A stretch of DNA of 64,000 nucleotides from Streptococcus suis (GCF_002960445.1 NZ_POJD01000110.1:102914-166913), one strand, 5' to 3'. Numbered from the stretch's first letter, positions 8,861-17,169 are shown. The notes: generated by a model from the sequence alone, not told the origin. A program made the numbers and translations.

Positions 8861-9751
8861 TCATTTCACTAATTTTTGTGCTTTTTGCGTATTGGAAAAG
8901 TGGAGCTTGGCAGTTTGGTTTAGGCCTGCCAGACCATATTCTTTTAAGATGCTGGCTGCGACATGGTCGGATTTGCTTCCAGCTCCGGAAGGTAGGTTTC
9001 TGCCTACCAATTGACCGAGTTGAGCAAGATTATCCAAAAACATAGCCCTAGCAATGATTGAAGAAACTGCTACAGCCAGGTACTTACCCTCAGCCTTTTC
9101 TTCCAAGGTCACTGGATTAGCAAATTGATTGGCTTCTTTCTTCAGGTATTTTTGGTAATTTTGGCTAGAAGTAAAGGCATCAATGACAATCTTCTCAGGC
9201 TGGGCTCCCTTTTGTAGGAGTAGGAAAATAGCCTGATTGTGTAGGGCGACCTTGACAGACACCGCATTGTAGCCCTGCTCGATGACCTCATTGTATTTTT
9301 TGGGTGACAATAGCAGAGCTTGGTGGGGGATTTTCTCTTTTAAGAGAGGGGCGATTTGGCAGATTTTTTGGTCTGTCATTTTTTTGGAATCATCCACGCC
9401 AAGCGACTTGAGAAAGGCATGGTCTTCTGGGCGGACAAAACTAGCAACGACTGCCAAACCACCAAAATAAGACCCATTTCCTACTTCATCCGTACCAATC
9501 ATGGGCAGGTCTTGACCAGGACTGGTCGTCTGTTCAGAGCTTTCTGGCTCATAACCCCAGAGCCTTGCTTCCTGCTCTGCCATTTCCCCTTGGAAAACGA
9601 CCTTGCCTGAAGTATAGATGGACAAGCTAGCACCAGCTAGTTTGAAAAATGCTTCTATATAAGGATTTTTGCTAGCCTGTCGATAGCGGTCGTAGTGGGC
9701 TAGCATGGCCTGTTTTTGCTGGGTTGATGGCTTTAGGACAAGAGTATTCAT
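8861..9751 (-). CDS. rnhC: Ribonuclease HIII
   Basis: An endonuclease that cuts the RNA strand of RNA-DNA hybrids, 296 aa. An N-terminal substrate-binding domain (about residues 1-80) precedes the catalytic domain with [18 protein letters not shown], the RNase HIII form of the D-E active site; VDDSKKMTD and [11 protein letters not shown] are further conserved blocks. Order rnhC-lepB-recD2 is the one seen in other streptococci. The N-terminal region contains FQGEMAEQ, whose DNA is strikingly like a stretch in recD2. Confidence 0.95.
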   Translation of the reverse strand: MNTLVLKPSTQQKQAMLAHYDRYRQASKNPYIEAFFKLAGASLSIYTSGKVVFQGEMAEQEARLWGYEPESSEQTTSPGQDLPMIGTDEVGNGSYFGGLAVVASFVRPEDHAFLKSLGVDDSKKMTDQKICQIAPLLKEKIPHQALLLSPKKYNEVIEQGYNAVSVKVALHNQAIFLLLQKGAQPEKIVIDAFTSSQNYQKYLKKEANQFANPVTLEEKAEGKYLAVAVSSIIARAMFLDNLAQLGQLVGRNLPSGAGSKSDHVAASILKEYGLAGLNQTAKLHFSNTQKAQKLVK

Positions 9752-9835
9752 GTTTTTATTGTATCACAAATGCGGGTTAGAGTGTGCAGAAAAGGGTGGT
9801 TTTTACTATAATAGGAGGAGAAAGTGAGGTAGACA

Positions 9836-10819
9836 ATGAAAGATCAAGTACAGTACAAGTGGGCGACCTTGGGGATAGGTGTCATTGCCAATGAATTGGT
9901 TCAGGCCTTGCAGGCTATGGGTGGCAATCTTTATTCGGTAGCCAACCGCACCTATGATAAGGGTGCGGAGTTTGCGAAAAAATATGGGATTGAAAAGGTT
10001 TATGCGGAAATCGATGAGGTGTTTGCGGATCCAGAAGTGGATATTATCTATATTTCAACACCTCACAATACCCATATCCATTATTTGAGAAAGGCCTTGA
10101 AGGCTGGGAAACATGTCCTCTGTGAAAAGTCTATTACGCTTAATTCAGAAGAATTGGTAGAAGCTATTCAATTAGCTGAGGCAAATCAGGTTATCCTGGC
10201 AGAAGCCATGACCATTTTCCACATGCCAATCTATCGTCAGTTGAGTGAAGTGGTAGCCAGTGGCAAACTTGGAGAGTTGAAGATGATTCAGATGAACTTT
10301 GGTAGCTACAAGGAATACGACATGACCAACCGCTTCTTCAATAAGAACTTGGCGGGCGGTGCCCTCTTGGATATTGGTGTCTACGCCCTGTCCTTTGTCC
10401 GTTGGTTTATGACAGAAAAGCCAAATCAGGTTTTATCTCAGGTTAAACTAGCTCCGACAGGTGTGGACGAGCAGGTAGGTATTTTGCTCAGCAATGATGC
10501 AGGAGAGATGGCAACCATCGCATTGACCCTTCATGCCAAACAGCCAAAACGGGGGACAATTGCCTATGACAAGGGTTACATTGAACTATATGAGTATCCT
10601 CGTGGCCAAAAAGCAGTCATTACCTATACCGAGGACGGTAGTCAAGAAGTCATTGAAGCAGGTCAAACTACCGAGGCCCTCTCTTATGAAGTAGCTGATA
10701 TGGAAAAAGCAGTCGCAGGACTTGAAAATACCATGCATCTAGCCTACACCCAAGATGTCATGGACATTATGACCCAACTCCGCAAAGAATGGGGCTTGGT
10801 CTATCCGGAGGAAGTTTAG
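9836..10819 (+). CDS. Gfo/Idh/MocA-family NAD(P)-dependent oxidoreductase
   Basis: A cytoplasmic dehydrogenase of 327 aa, usual for the family. The N-terminal Rossmann segment is WATLGIGVIANELVQAL. YISTPHNTHIHYLRKALKAGKHVLCEKSI carries the EKP-like Lys motif in the form CEKS. The C-terminal alpha/beta domain, beginning near residue 120, contains GGALLDIGVYALSF. Substrate unknown; no sugar-transport or inositol genes lie next to it. ATG at 9836 follows GTGAGGTAG. It is transcribed alone ahead of sip. Confidence 0.88.
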   Translation: MKDQVQYKWATLGIGVIANELVQALQAMGGNLYSVANRTYDKGAEFAKKYGIEKVYAEIDEVFADPEVDIIYISTPHNTHIHYLRKALKAGKHVLCEKSITLNSEELVEAIQLAEANQVILAEAMTIFHMPIYRQLSEVVASGKLGELKMIQMNFGSYKEYDMTNRFFNKNLAGGALLDIGVYALSFVRWFMTEKPNQVLSQVKLAPTGVDEQVGILLSNDAGEMATIALTLHAKQPKRGTIAYDKGYIELYEYPRGQKAVITYTEDGSQEVIEAGQTTEALSYEVADMEKAVAGLENTMHLAYTQDVMDIMTQLRKEWGLVYPEEV

Positions 10820-10885
10820 GAAGCTCCTTGAACTCTATTTGAGAGCTTTAGGTAGATTTTTGGAACGGCTTTCGTTGGTGAGTAA

Positions 10886-10902
10886 TGTGACAGAATTGTA
10901 AC
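10886..10902 (+). promoter_or_regulatory. Candidate WalR (VicR) box before sip
   Basis: TGTGAC-N5-TGTAAC matches the WalR/VicR direct repeat TGTWAH-N5-TGTWAH with one mismatch. A third TGTAAC is at 10917. Cell-wall genes with LysM domains are frequent members of this regulon. Confidence 0.5.
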
Positions 10903-10978
10903 AAATATATAGGTTGTGTAACAGAAAAGAAGCAATATTACGTAAGGGCAACAGTTTATTAAAAAGCCCTCTTTGTTC

Positions 10979-11007
10979 TTGTTTTTCACAACAGAATTAG
11001 GTATGAT
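10979..11007 (+). promoter_or_regulatory. sip promoter
   Basis: TTGTTT (10979-10984) and TATGAT (11002-11007) are spaced by 17 bp, about 30 bp before the sip start codon. Confidence 0.55.
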
Positions 11008-11037
11008 AGTACTATCAAATCAGAAAAGGAATAGAAG

Positions 11038-12423
11038 ATGAAACGTAAAAGAGTTACAAAACCAAAGCATATGCGTCGTAAGAGAAAAACATCCCTTTTG
11101 CAAACAAATAAAAAAATGATGTACGCGTCAACCTTGGCCCTTTCACTTTTCACAACTGGTATGGTTAGTCCACAAGTTCTCGCATTGGAGTGGACACCAC
11201 GAACTGTTGAAGAAATCGTTACTGAAATTACCAACAATGAAGGTCAGTTGACTTATACGGTTAAGTATGGTGATACCCTTAGTGCTATCGCTTCAGCTAT
11301 GAATGTTGATATGCATTTGTTGGCTAAAATCAATCAGATTACAGATATTAACTTGATTTTCCCAGATACAGTTTTGACAGCTACTCTTGATCAAAACAAT
11401 CAAGTTACCCAGATTGAAATTGAAACACCAAGCCAGGAAAATCCAGCAGAAACTGTTCAAGCAACTGTGGATGTGACAGCTAATCAGGCGACTATTGATA
11501 ATACAGTTGTAAACTTGGCTGAAGTTCCTGTAGTAGCCCCAGTCGCTCCAGCAGTAGAAGCTCCAGCCGAGGCAACAGCACCCGTTGAGCCAGCGGTAGA
11601 AGCTCCAGCCGAGGTAACAGCGCTCGTTGAGCCAGCGGTAGAAGCTCCAGCCGAGGTAACAGCGCCCGTTGAGCCAGCAGTAGAAGCTCCAGCCGAGGTA
11701 ACAGCGCCCGTTGAGCCAGCAGTAGAAGCTCCAGCCGAGGTAACAGCCCCTGTTGAGCCAGCAGTAGAAACTCCAGCCGAGGTAACAGCCCCTGTTGAGC
11801 CAGCGGCAGCAGAAGCTCAAGCGGCGGCGGAAGCTCAAGCGGCAGCAGAAGCTCAAGCGGCAGCAGAAGCCCAAGCGGCGGCGGAAGCTCAAGCGGCAGC
11901 AGAAGCTCAAGCGGCAGCAGAAGCCCAAGCGGCGGCGGAAGCTCAAGCGGCAGCAGAAGCCCAAGCGGCGGCGGAAGCTCAAGCAGCGGCGGAAGCCCAA
12001 GCGGCAGCAGAAGCTCAAGCAGCAGCAGAAGCCCAAGCAGCAGCGGCAGCTCAAACTCAGGCAGCAACTAGCTCTTACGATGTAGGCTTGCAACCACAGG
12101 TCGCAGCCTTCCGTGCAGAAGTAGCTAATGCCTTCGGTATTACTTCTTTCTCAGGTTACCGTCCTGGTGATTCTGGCGACCATGGTAAGGGATTGGCAAT
12201 TGACTTCATGGTACCACAAAGTTCAGCACTTGGGGATCAAGTAGCAGAATATGCTATTGCCAATATGGGTGCGAAAAACATCTCTTATATCATCTGGAAA
12301 CAACGTTTCTATGCGCCATTTGACAGTATCTACGGTCCAGCTTACACTTGGAACTTGATGCCAGACCGCGGAAGCATTACAGAAAACCACTACGACCACG
12401 TACACGTGTCATTTAATCCATAA
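11038..12423 (+). CDS. sip: Sip-like secreted LysM protein with repeat stalk
   Basis: A secreted cell-wall protein of 461 aa resembling the group B streptococcal surface immunogenic protein Sip. In order: a basic N-terminus and long signal peptide (about residues 1-50); a LysM domain (about 70-115, YTVKYGDTLSAIASAMNVD), which binds peptidoglycan; six 14-residue units of the PAVEAPAEVTAPVE type; fourteen 6-residue AAAEAQ units; and a C-terminal domain (about 345-461) with GYRPGDSGDHGKGLAIDF and ENHYDHVHVSFNP. Its HxxxxxxxD and HxH pattern recalls D-Ala-D-Ala carboxypeptidase-like folds, although Sip has no proven enzyme activity. ATG at 11038 follows AAAGGAAT. A strong terminator follows. Confidence 0.88.
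   Translation: MKRKRVTKPKHMRRKRKTSLLQTNKKMMYASTLALSLFTTGMVSPQVLALEWTPRTVEEIVTEITNNEGQLTYTVKYGDTLSAIASAMNVDMHLLAKINQITDINLIFPDTVLTATLDQNNQVTQIEIETPSQENPAETVQATVDVTANQATIDNTVVNLAEVPVVAPVAPAVEAPAEATAPVEPAVEAPAEVTALVEPAVEAPAEVTAPVEPAVEAPAEVTAPVEPAVEAPAEVTAPVEPAVETPAEVTAPVEPAAAEAQAAAEAQAAAEAQAAAEAQAAAEAQAAAEAQAAAEAQAAAEAQAAAEAQAAAEAQAAAEAQAAAEAQAAAEAQAAAAAQTQAATSSYDVGLQPQVAAFRAEVANAFGITSFSGYRPGDSGDHGKGLAIDFMVPQSSALGDQVAEYAIANMGAKNISYIIWKQRFYAPFDSIYGPAYTWNLMPDRGSITENHYDHVHVSFNP
11548..11799 (+). repeat. Six in-frame 42-bp repeats in sip
   Basis: Exactly six 42-bp units encode P-A-V-E-[AT]-P-A-E-[VA]-T-A-[PL]-V-E. Several units are almost identical in DNA, which marks recent tandem expansion. Confidence 0.92.
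11803..12054 (+). repeat. Fourteen in-frame 18-bp repeats in sip
   Basis: Fourteen 18-bp units encode AAAEAQ (the last AAAAAQ), with codon variants GCGGCGGCG and GCGGCAGCA alternating. The array is 252 bp long, the same as the preceding 42-bp array. Confidence 0.92.
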
Positions 12424-12434
12424 GACAAATAGTA

Positions 12435-12464
12435 AAACTCATCCTTTAGAGGATGAGTTTTTTT
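12435..12464 (+). terminator. sip terminator
   Basis: AAACTCATCC pairs with GGATGAGTTT across a 6-nt loop, followed by a run of seven T. Confidence 0.92.
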
Positions 12465-12589
12465 GCGTCCTTATATTGGATAAAAGGGGAATGTTTTTAT
12501 TGAATAGCTGTCATAAAATAAGGAAAAAACAATCTTATCACAAGAGCAATAGCTGTAAATCCAAAAAAGACGAATGTTTATCAAATATA

Positions 12590-12625
12590 TTGACAAAATA
12601 TACGGGGCGGGGGGGGGGCTATAAT
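12590..12625 (+). promoter_or_regulatory. Promoter-like pair with a G10 tract in its spacer
   Basis: Consensus TTGACA (12590-12595) and TATAAT (12620-12625) are separated by 24 bp holding GGGG-C-G10-C; the ten-G run is 12609-12618. The spacer is 7 bp longer than the optimum of 17. Homopolymer runs of this length slip during replication, so the spacing could vary between cells. It lies about 150 bp before the first gene of the uncharacterised island. The remainder of the 12424-12776 gap has no gene. Confidence 0.6.
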
Positions 12626-12695
12626 GGAAGTGGCATAGACAAATAGGGTGAATTAGAATAAAAAACTTGACCACGAGACCAAGAATTTGCCTTGT

Positions 12696-12730
12696 GTGTA
12701 AAATACTACCCATAGTATTTGTTATGCTAT
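12696..12730 (+). promoter_or_regulatory. Island promoter motif, copy 1
   Basis: This 35-bp block matches 18146-18180 at 26 positions, including GTGTAA, the uninterrupted CTACCCATA and ATTT, with the -10-like hexamer (TATGCT here, TATAAT there) at the same distance. In this copy AAATACTA and TAGTATTT form a perfect palindrome around CCCA (12701-12720). Probable binding site of the island's WYL regulator (inference). Confidence 0.65.
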
Positions 12731-12776
12731 AGACAGAAGCATAGGAGATATGCAAATACATTTTAAGGAGTTATAT

Positions 12777-13847
12777 ATGTTAAAAGGAATTCAGTCTATT
12801 GGCAATCTTGCTTTGTTTTTTCTGAAGATAGTTATTCTGCTTGTTTGTTGGGATGCTTTTGACATCAGTCTATCCAATCCAAGCAAATTAGCTAATTTTA
12901 TTGTAGTGGGAATTGTGGTCTTGCTTTTTGGCAGTGGCAAAATGAACGATCTACGGCAATCGACCTTTTATAAGGAGATTTATCTAAAATTATTTGCTAT
13001 GGTAGCGGTCGTCCTTTTTCTGTTCATTCCAACAGTCTATTCCTTGTTTCGTGTGGAAAGTTTGCTACAGGAGAATGGGTTCTTTCGGGTAATTGGAGGA
13101 TTTATTTCTGTAATCGCCTTACTAATTTTTGTATGCATCGGAATTGTTCTACCTTTTTGGCTCATCTATCGTGCGGCAATTTTTATCGCTGGAACAGATC
13201 GTTCTGGCTATATGCAGGTGCCAAAATTTTTTAAGCATCAGCCTAAGAAGATAAGGCTATTTATTCTTAATAAGACACCAAGATTTGATCGCCTAGCTAT
13301 CGTCTGTGGTATTTTTTTAAGTATTGTCTATCTTCAAGCAGGGTCGGTCCCTTTACCAGCCTTTCTATCCTTTTTAAAGGTTGGGACCTATATTCACCCT
13401 CTGGTTCTCGTGTTCTTGTATAAGATGATTTCGATTCGTTTTAATTACAGTATGCATAATTTTTCTTATCATCTCTTTGACCCAGCTTCGCCCGTATTTC
13501 CACGTCTGAAGCCAGGTTTTTATGAGGAACTTTTCAAGGTCAAGTCATCCGGCGGCTCTACTGTCCAACAGAAGTGGGAAGAAGACAGGCGGTATAATGC
13601 AGAAATTAGATACCACCGGGCGACAGTCGTTCCTGTCCAACTTCCCTTCATTACTCTTTCTTTGTATTGGACTATGGATGAGGAAGGGAAAAATTGGAAA
13701 ATTTACAAACCAGAGCAATACCTGACAGGTCCTCGCTCTGGCAAGGTAATGACTGAGGCGGAAAGACGGGCGACATCCTTGAAGCCACTAACTGAACCAA
13801 GTCTTATCAAACCAGTCGCAAAACAACCAGACATTAGAAGGAAATAG
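12777..13847 (+). CDS. Uncharacterised polytopic membrane protein, island gene 1
   Basis: I do not recognise this 356-aa protein. It has about six hydrophobic segments in its first 230 residues (for example LALFFLKIVILLVCW, FIVVGIVVLLFG, FAMVAVVLFLFIPTVY, VIALLIFVCIGIVLPFWLIY). A soluble C-terminal part of about 125 residues is rich in charged residues. ATG at 12777 is chosen because AAGGAG lies at 12765-12770; an upstream ATG at 12750 has no such site. The next gene starts 2 bp after its stop, so it heads a tight operon of five genes. Function unknown. Confidence 0.75.
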   Translation: MLKGIQSIGNLALFFLKIVILLVCWDAFDISLSNPSKLANFIVVGIVVLLFGSGKMNDLRQSTFYKEIYLKLFAMVAVVLFLFIPTVYSLFRVESLLQENGFFRVIGGFISVIALLIFVCIGIVLPFWLIYRAAIFIAGTDRSGYMQVPKFFKHQPKKIRLFILNKTPRFDRLAIVCGIFLSIVYLQAGSVPLPAFLSFLKVGTYIHPLVLVFLYKMISIRFNYSMHNFSYHLFDPASPVFPRLKPGFYEELFKVKSSGGSTVQQKWEEDRRYNAEIRYHRATVVPVQLPFITLSLYWTMDEEGKNWKIYKPEQYLTGPRSGKVMTEAERRATSLKPLTEPSLIKPVAKQPDIRRK

Positions 13848-13849
13848 CT

Positions 13850-14902
13850 ATGGGGAAGAAATTTGAATTTATATTGCGGATAGTCTTGTTCGGAGTGGGT
13901 GTTTTTGTGGTTCGCAACACGCTTACATCCCTGTGGCCCTTTACCTTTATCAATGTGATGTTTTGGCTCTATATTGGGATACTGTTTGCGCGGCTTTTCT
14001 TTCCAGACTTTTATGCCCGCTACCGTTCCCATCTCCATCTACTCCCTATTCTTTATTTTGTCTATTCGATTTGGTGGATTATGGAGTTGACGACAGACTA
14101 TGCTTTTCAAGGGACAATTGTCATCTTTATTCTCCTCGTTCTTTGGTATCGTAAATCAACCTTCAGGGAAAAAGAGCAGGCACTGAAAGATGAAAAAGAA
14201 CGTGCCAAGAGGATGGAGCAGAGAAAGACGGAAGAGGCACTGGCCGTGCGCCATGCCTTTCAAGAGGGGATTATCGTGAGAGATGGTTTCTACAATCCTC
14301 AATTGGATGATTTAGAAGCCTTCGCTAAGCAGACGATTATGAAATTCACGATAGATACTGCTGAAAATCCAGACAAGACAGTTATCACCTATCGTCGTTC
14401 CAATCGGTGGTTGCATGAATTTGACATTGACGATATGCCCTATGATCATATCAAGATTTATCATGATGGGGAGGTTCATCAGGTTTTGGCTCGCTTCCGT
14501 AAACAGTCTGCTAAACGTTTTAAGCGTGACAAGGAGCTAGGGCTGGGAGATTATCATAGACGGTCTTTGCGGCCGTGGATTCGCCCGATAGATGCTGGAC
14601 CGTATGATAGGACCCATATTATTCCTATTGGTTACCATGGTTTTGAGGCTGATCCACGCCTGGTTATTGGTTGGTCTAGTGAGCAAAATAGAAATCAGTT
14701 TCCAGAGTGGGAAAAACTGCTTGCTTCTATCAATCAAGTCGAGGACATTATTTGGTACACGGAGATAAGAAAAACGAAATACGGCGCAAAGTGGACCTAT
14801 GTGTTGACGGACAAGAATGGTCGTGCCTTGCAACGGGGTGAATTTGTCATGGGAACGGAAGAGAAGCCTGTGACCTTTGAATGGGGGACCTATGAACAAT
14901 AA
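13850..14902 (+). CDS. Uncharacterised membrane protein, island gene 2
   Basis: A 350-aa protein with four likely membrane helices in residues 1-105, a basic coiled segment (about 106-135, KEQALKDEKERAKRMEQRK), then a cytoplasmic or external globular domain. That domain contains YNPQLDDLEAFAKQ, LRPWIRPIDAGPYDR and GYHGFEADPRLVIGW. The same landmarks recur in order in the next gene, so the two are paralogues. No known family recognised. It starts 2 bp after gene 1 and overlaps gene 3 by 11 bp. Confidence 0.75.
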   Translation: MGKKFEFILRIVLFGVGVFVVRNTLTSLWPFTFINVMFWLYIGILFARLFFPDFYARYRSHLHLLPILYFVYSIWWIMELTTDYAFQGTIVIFILLVLWYRKSTFREKEQALKDEKERAKRMEQRKTEEALAVRHAFQEGIIVRDGFYNPQLDDLEAFAKQTIMKFTIDTAENPDKTVITYRRSNRWLHEFDIDDMPYDHIKIYHDGEVHQVLARFRKQSAKRFKRDKELGLGDYHRRSLRPWIRPIDAGPYDRTHIIPIGYHGFEADPRLVIGWSSEQNRNQFPEWEKLLASINQVEDIIWYTEIRKTKYGAKWTYVLTDKNGRALQRGEFVMGTEEKPVTFEWGTYEQ

Positions 14903-15716
14903 AAAAGGCTGTCTGCTTATTCTAGCAACTATCTTTGTCTTGTATAAAATTATTCTGCCAAGTAAGGTGCTGACGGGCTTACTTGGTCTGGCTATCATGG
15001 CAGGTCTTGTTTATTTTGTGAAAAAAGAATACTTCACCAATCGGACCGCAAACTTTTATCATTCAGGAAGTGAAATAAAGCCACACATTCGGAAGAAAAT
15101 TGTGACACGGAAGACCTATTCGCCTGACTATGATCGTCTGGAGGCTTTTGAACAACAGGATGTACTCTATGTGACCAGTGGAGAACCTTTTGGTTCCTCG
15201 GTTGTCATTGAGTACAGAAGATTGCCTCAAGAAGTTGCTCCTGAAGATTTTTCAGATATACCTAAGGATACTATCTTGGTTCATCATTCGGAGGACAAGC
15301 ATCAGTTGATTGCATTCTTTGGTAAGGGTTCTTTTCACAGGGTTCCATTTGACTACTACCGTGGGGATGATTATCCTTTAGAGAAGATGTGGGTGCGACC
15401 CTATGGACCTGTTTTTCAAAGATGGATGTTAATTCCCTTTACTTTTCACGGTTTGGAAGCCGATCCTCGTCTATTCATAGCTGTTGAGGGGATGACAGAA
15501 AGAATCTTTGATACCTATAAAGAAGCTATGTATGATATTGGTCTTTTAAATAGGGACCAGGATACCTGTATTTTCATCGACATCAATCGCTTTGACACTG
15601 GCATGGGTATCCTGTATCAGGTCTTGGACAAGGAACAATCCATCATCTATACCCAAAACTTTTTCCTTCCTGGAAACTATACTTTTGAAAGCTTAGAAAA
15701 TGGAGTAAGTGTCTAA
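14892..15716 (+). CDS. Uncharacterised membrane protein, island gene 3 (paralogue of gene 2)
   Basis: A 274-aa protein with two membrane helices (about residues 5-40) and a globular domain of about 215 residues. YSPDYDRLEAFEQQ, MWVRPYGPVFQR and TFHGLEADPRLFIAV line up with gene 2, so the soluble domain is shared while the membrane part is shortened from four helices to two. ATG at 14892 lies inside the end of gene 2 behind GGGGGA; TTG at 14877 is a possible longer start. Its stop overlaps the ATG of gene 4 by one base (TAATG). Function unknown. Confidence 0.72.
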   Translation: MNNKKGCLLILATIFVLYKIILPSKVLTGLLGLAIMAGLVYFVKKEYFTNRTANFYHSGSEIKPHIRKKIVTRKTYSPDYDRLEAFEQQDVLYVTSGEPFGSSVVIEYRRLPQEVAPEDFSDIPKDTILVHHSEDKHQLIAFFGKGSFHRVPFDYYRGDDYPLEKMWVRPYGPVFQRWMLIPFTFHGLEADPRLFIAVEGMTERIFDTYKEAMYDIGLLNRDQDTCIFIDINRFDTGMGILYQVLDKEQSIIYTQNFFLPGNYTFESLENGVSV

Positions 15717-16396
15717 TGTTTCATATCAATTATCAAGGAAAAGTGGCAAAATGTGGTGGTCTTTTTCGAAAATGTGAAGTAGAAGCCAGTCCTCATTTTG
15801 AAACCAAGGCAGAAGGGGAAGCCTATTTGGAAAAATGGGAGGACAATCGCCGGAGGTATCCAAGTTTACAATATAGCTCGCTCGTAGAGCCGTGTTTTAA
15901 GGGGCATGGACCGGGTAATCTGTTAAATATAGAAGGCAGTTCGGAGTATCTTCATGTGTTCTTGAATAGTGAGGAGCTTGAGGAAGCTATTTTGGAATTT
16001 TTATTCCAAGAGTATGAAAATGGAGCCTTACCAATGACTGTTCTGGGACCCGCGGCTGATTTTACGGAAGATCCTCAGTTAATAAAAATGGTGGAGCAAT
16101 TTTATGCTTGTGATGGGGATTATTGGATAGCGGGTGGACCAAGTCCTGCCCCAGGGATGAGCATTGATAAGATACTGCCACTTTTGGTAGAACGCTTGTA
16201 TGCAAAATATAGCATTATTGAATTCTTTGCTTGGCTAGGATACGAAGTCTATCATACAGGAGAATTTATTGGGATTGGTTATTTCAGATGTGGTTATTCG
16301 GACTTCTTAGTCGCAAGGGAGAATGAAGCATGGGAAGAAGAGATAGCCTACTTATTTGAAGAAGATGATGACTATGACTATGAGTTGGAAGAATAA
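15716..16396 (+). CDS. Uncharacterised acidic protein with Cys-Cys-His N-terminal signature, island gene 4
   Basis: A 226-aa soluble acidic protein ending in an Asp/Glu/Tyr-rich tail (EEDDDYDYELEE). The N-terminus has G-K-V-A-K-C-x6-C-E-x-x-A-x-x-H-F followed by TKAEGEAYLEK. That is a compact pattern which could bind metal, and it resembles short N-terminal modules I recall from proteins of uncertain function in Gram-positive bacteria and phages. Gene 5 carries a related signature. The remaining 180 residues contain no motif I recognise. It is translationally coupled to gene 3. Confidence 0.7.
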   Translation: MFHINYQGKVAKCGGLFRKCEVEASPHFETKAEGEAYLEKWEDNRRRYPSLQYSSLVEPCFKGHGPGNLLNIEGSSEYLHVFLNSEELEEAILEFLFQEYENGALPMTVLGPAADFTEDPQLIKMVEQFYACDGDYWIAGGPSPAPGMSIDKILPLLVERLYAKYSIIEFFAWLGYEVYHTGEFIGIGYFRCGYSDFLVARENEAWEEEIAYLFEEDDDYDYELEE

Positions 16397-16410
16397 AGGA
16401 GGATTGGAAG

Positions 16411-17121
16411 ATGGTGCTATATCATTACTCATCGAGAACGGGTATGGTGGAGGAATGCACTGCTAGAACAGTGGAACATTGTGAGTTTAGTGCTTATTCG
16501 CATTCAGAGAATTTTTCTTGGGTGGAGAAGTATCGTCAGGATGAAAATAAGGCTAGGAAGGAGGCGATTGATAATACAGAACGGCTCTTGAAAAGGGATT
16601 ATTTGTTTGCAACTTTTTCTGATCGCTTATTGTGGTCAGATACAGGGGTTAAGGACTGGTCGCGAGTAACCATACGAGCACTGGAAGTCGCTAAAGTAGA
16701 CAGTGACATTATTCAGTGGTTAAAAAGCAAACCCTTCTGTCTTTTCCGTCGTTCTCAATCAGGGATTGCTTCTTTTCTCAACTCACAAAATGGTCTGAAA
16801 GATGTTGCTAAGGTGATGGAAACGCTATTCTATACCAATATTGGGTTTGATTTAGGAACTCAGACCATGTTAGACCGCTGGCAATTAAGAAAACTCTGTT
16901 CGAATGTTGGGGCTGCTACAAATTTTCATAAGCCAGTTCTCAACCACCATATCACCAGCATAGATAACTATAGTCTAGCAAACGTTTGGTTGGAATATGT
17001 CCGGGAAAAGAAAAAGCGTAGGGAATTGCGTGAATTTATCTACGGAATGGAGGTATTTTATGCGATTGTACTGCCAACCGGTCAAAGTCGCCCAGAGGAA
17101 AGTTATTGGACTTGCAAATAG
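16411..17121 (+). CDS. Uncharacterised protein with Cys-Cys-His N-terminal signature, island gene 5
   Basis: A 236-aa soluble protein, not recognised. It begins MVLYHYSSRTGMVEECTART; from the GMV it reads G-M-V-E-E-C-x7-C-E-F-S-A-Y-S-H, a close variant of the signature in gene 4. The rest is mixed alpha/beta with a basic stretch REKKKRRELREF near residue 205. AAAGGAGG lies 11 bp before the start, 14 bp after gene 4 ends. It is the last gene before the WYL regulator, which begins 48 bp later. Confidence 0.7.
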   Translation: MVLYHYSSRTGMVEECTARTVEHCEFSAYSHSENFSWVEKYRQDENKARKEAIDNTERLLKRDYLFATFSDRLLWSDTGVKDWSRVTIRALEVAKVDSDIIQWLKSKPFCLFRRSQSGIASFLNSQNGLKDVAKVMETLFYTNIGFDLGTQTMLDRWQLRKLCSNVGAATNFHKPVLNHHITSIDNYSLANVWLEYVREKKKRRELREFIYGMEVFYAIVLPTGQSRPEESYWTCK

Positions 17122-17169
17122 TAGTAAAATTTTTTAGAATAGAGAAAAATGACAATTGGCGGTTGAGAT

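Noticed and set aside
11492..12093. Long open frames on both strands across the sip repeats (including Leu-rich and Lys/Arg-rich readings)
   Set aside because: They are by-products of the repetitive GCN/CAA/GAA codons of sip; no ribosome sites or recognisable domains.
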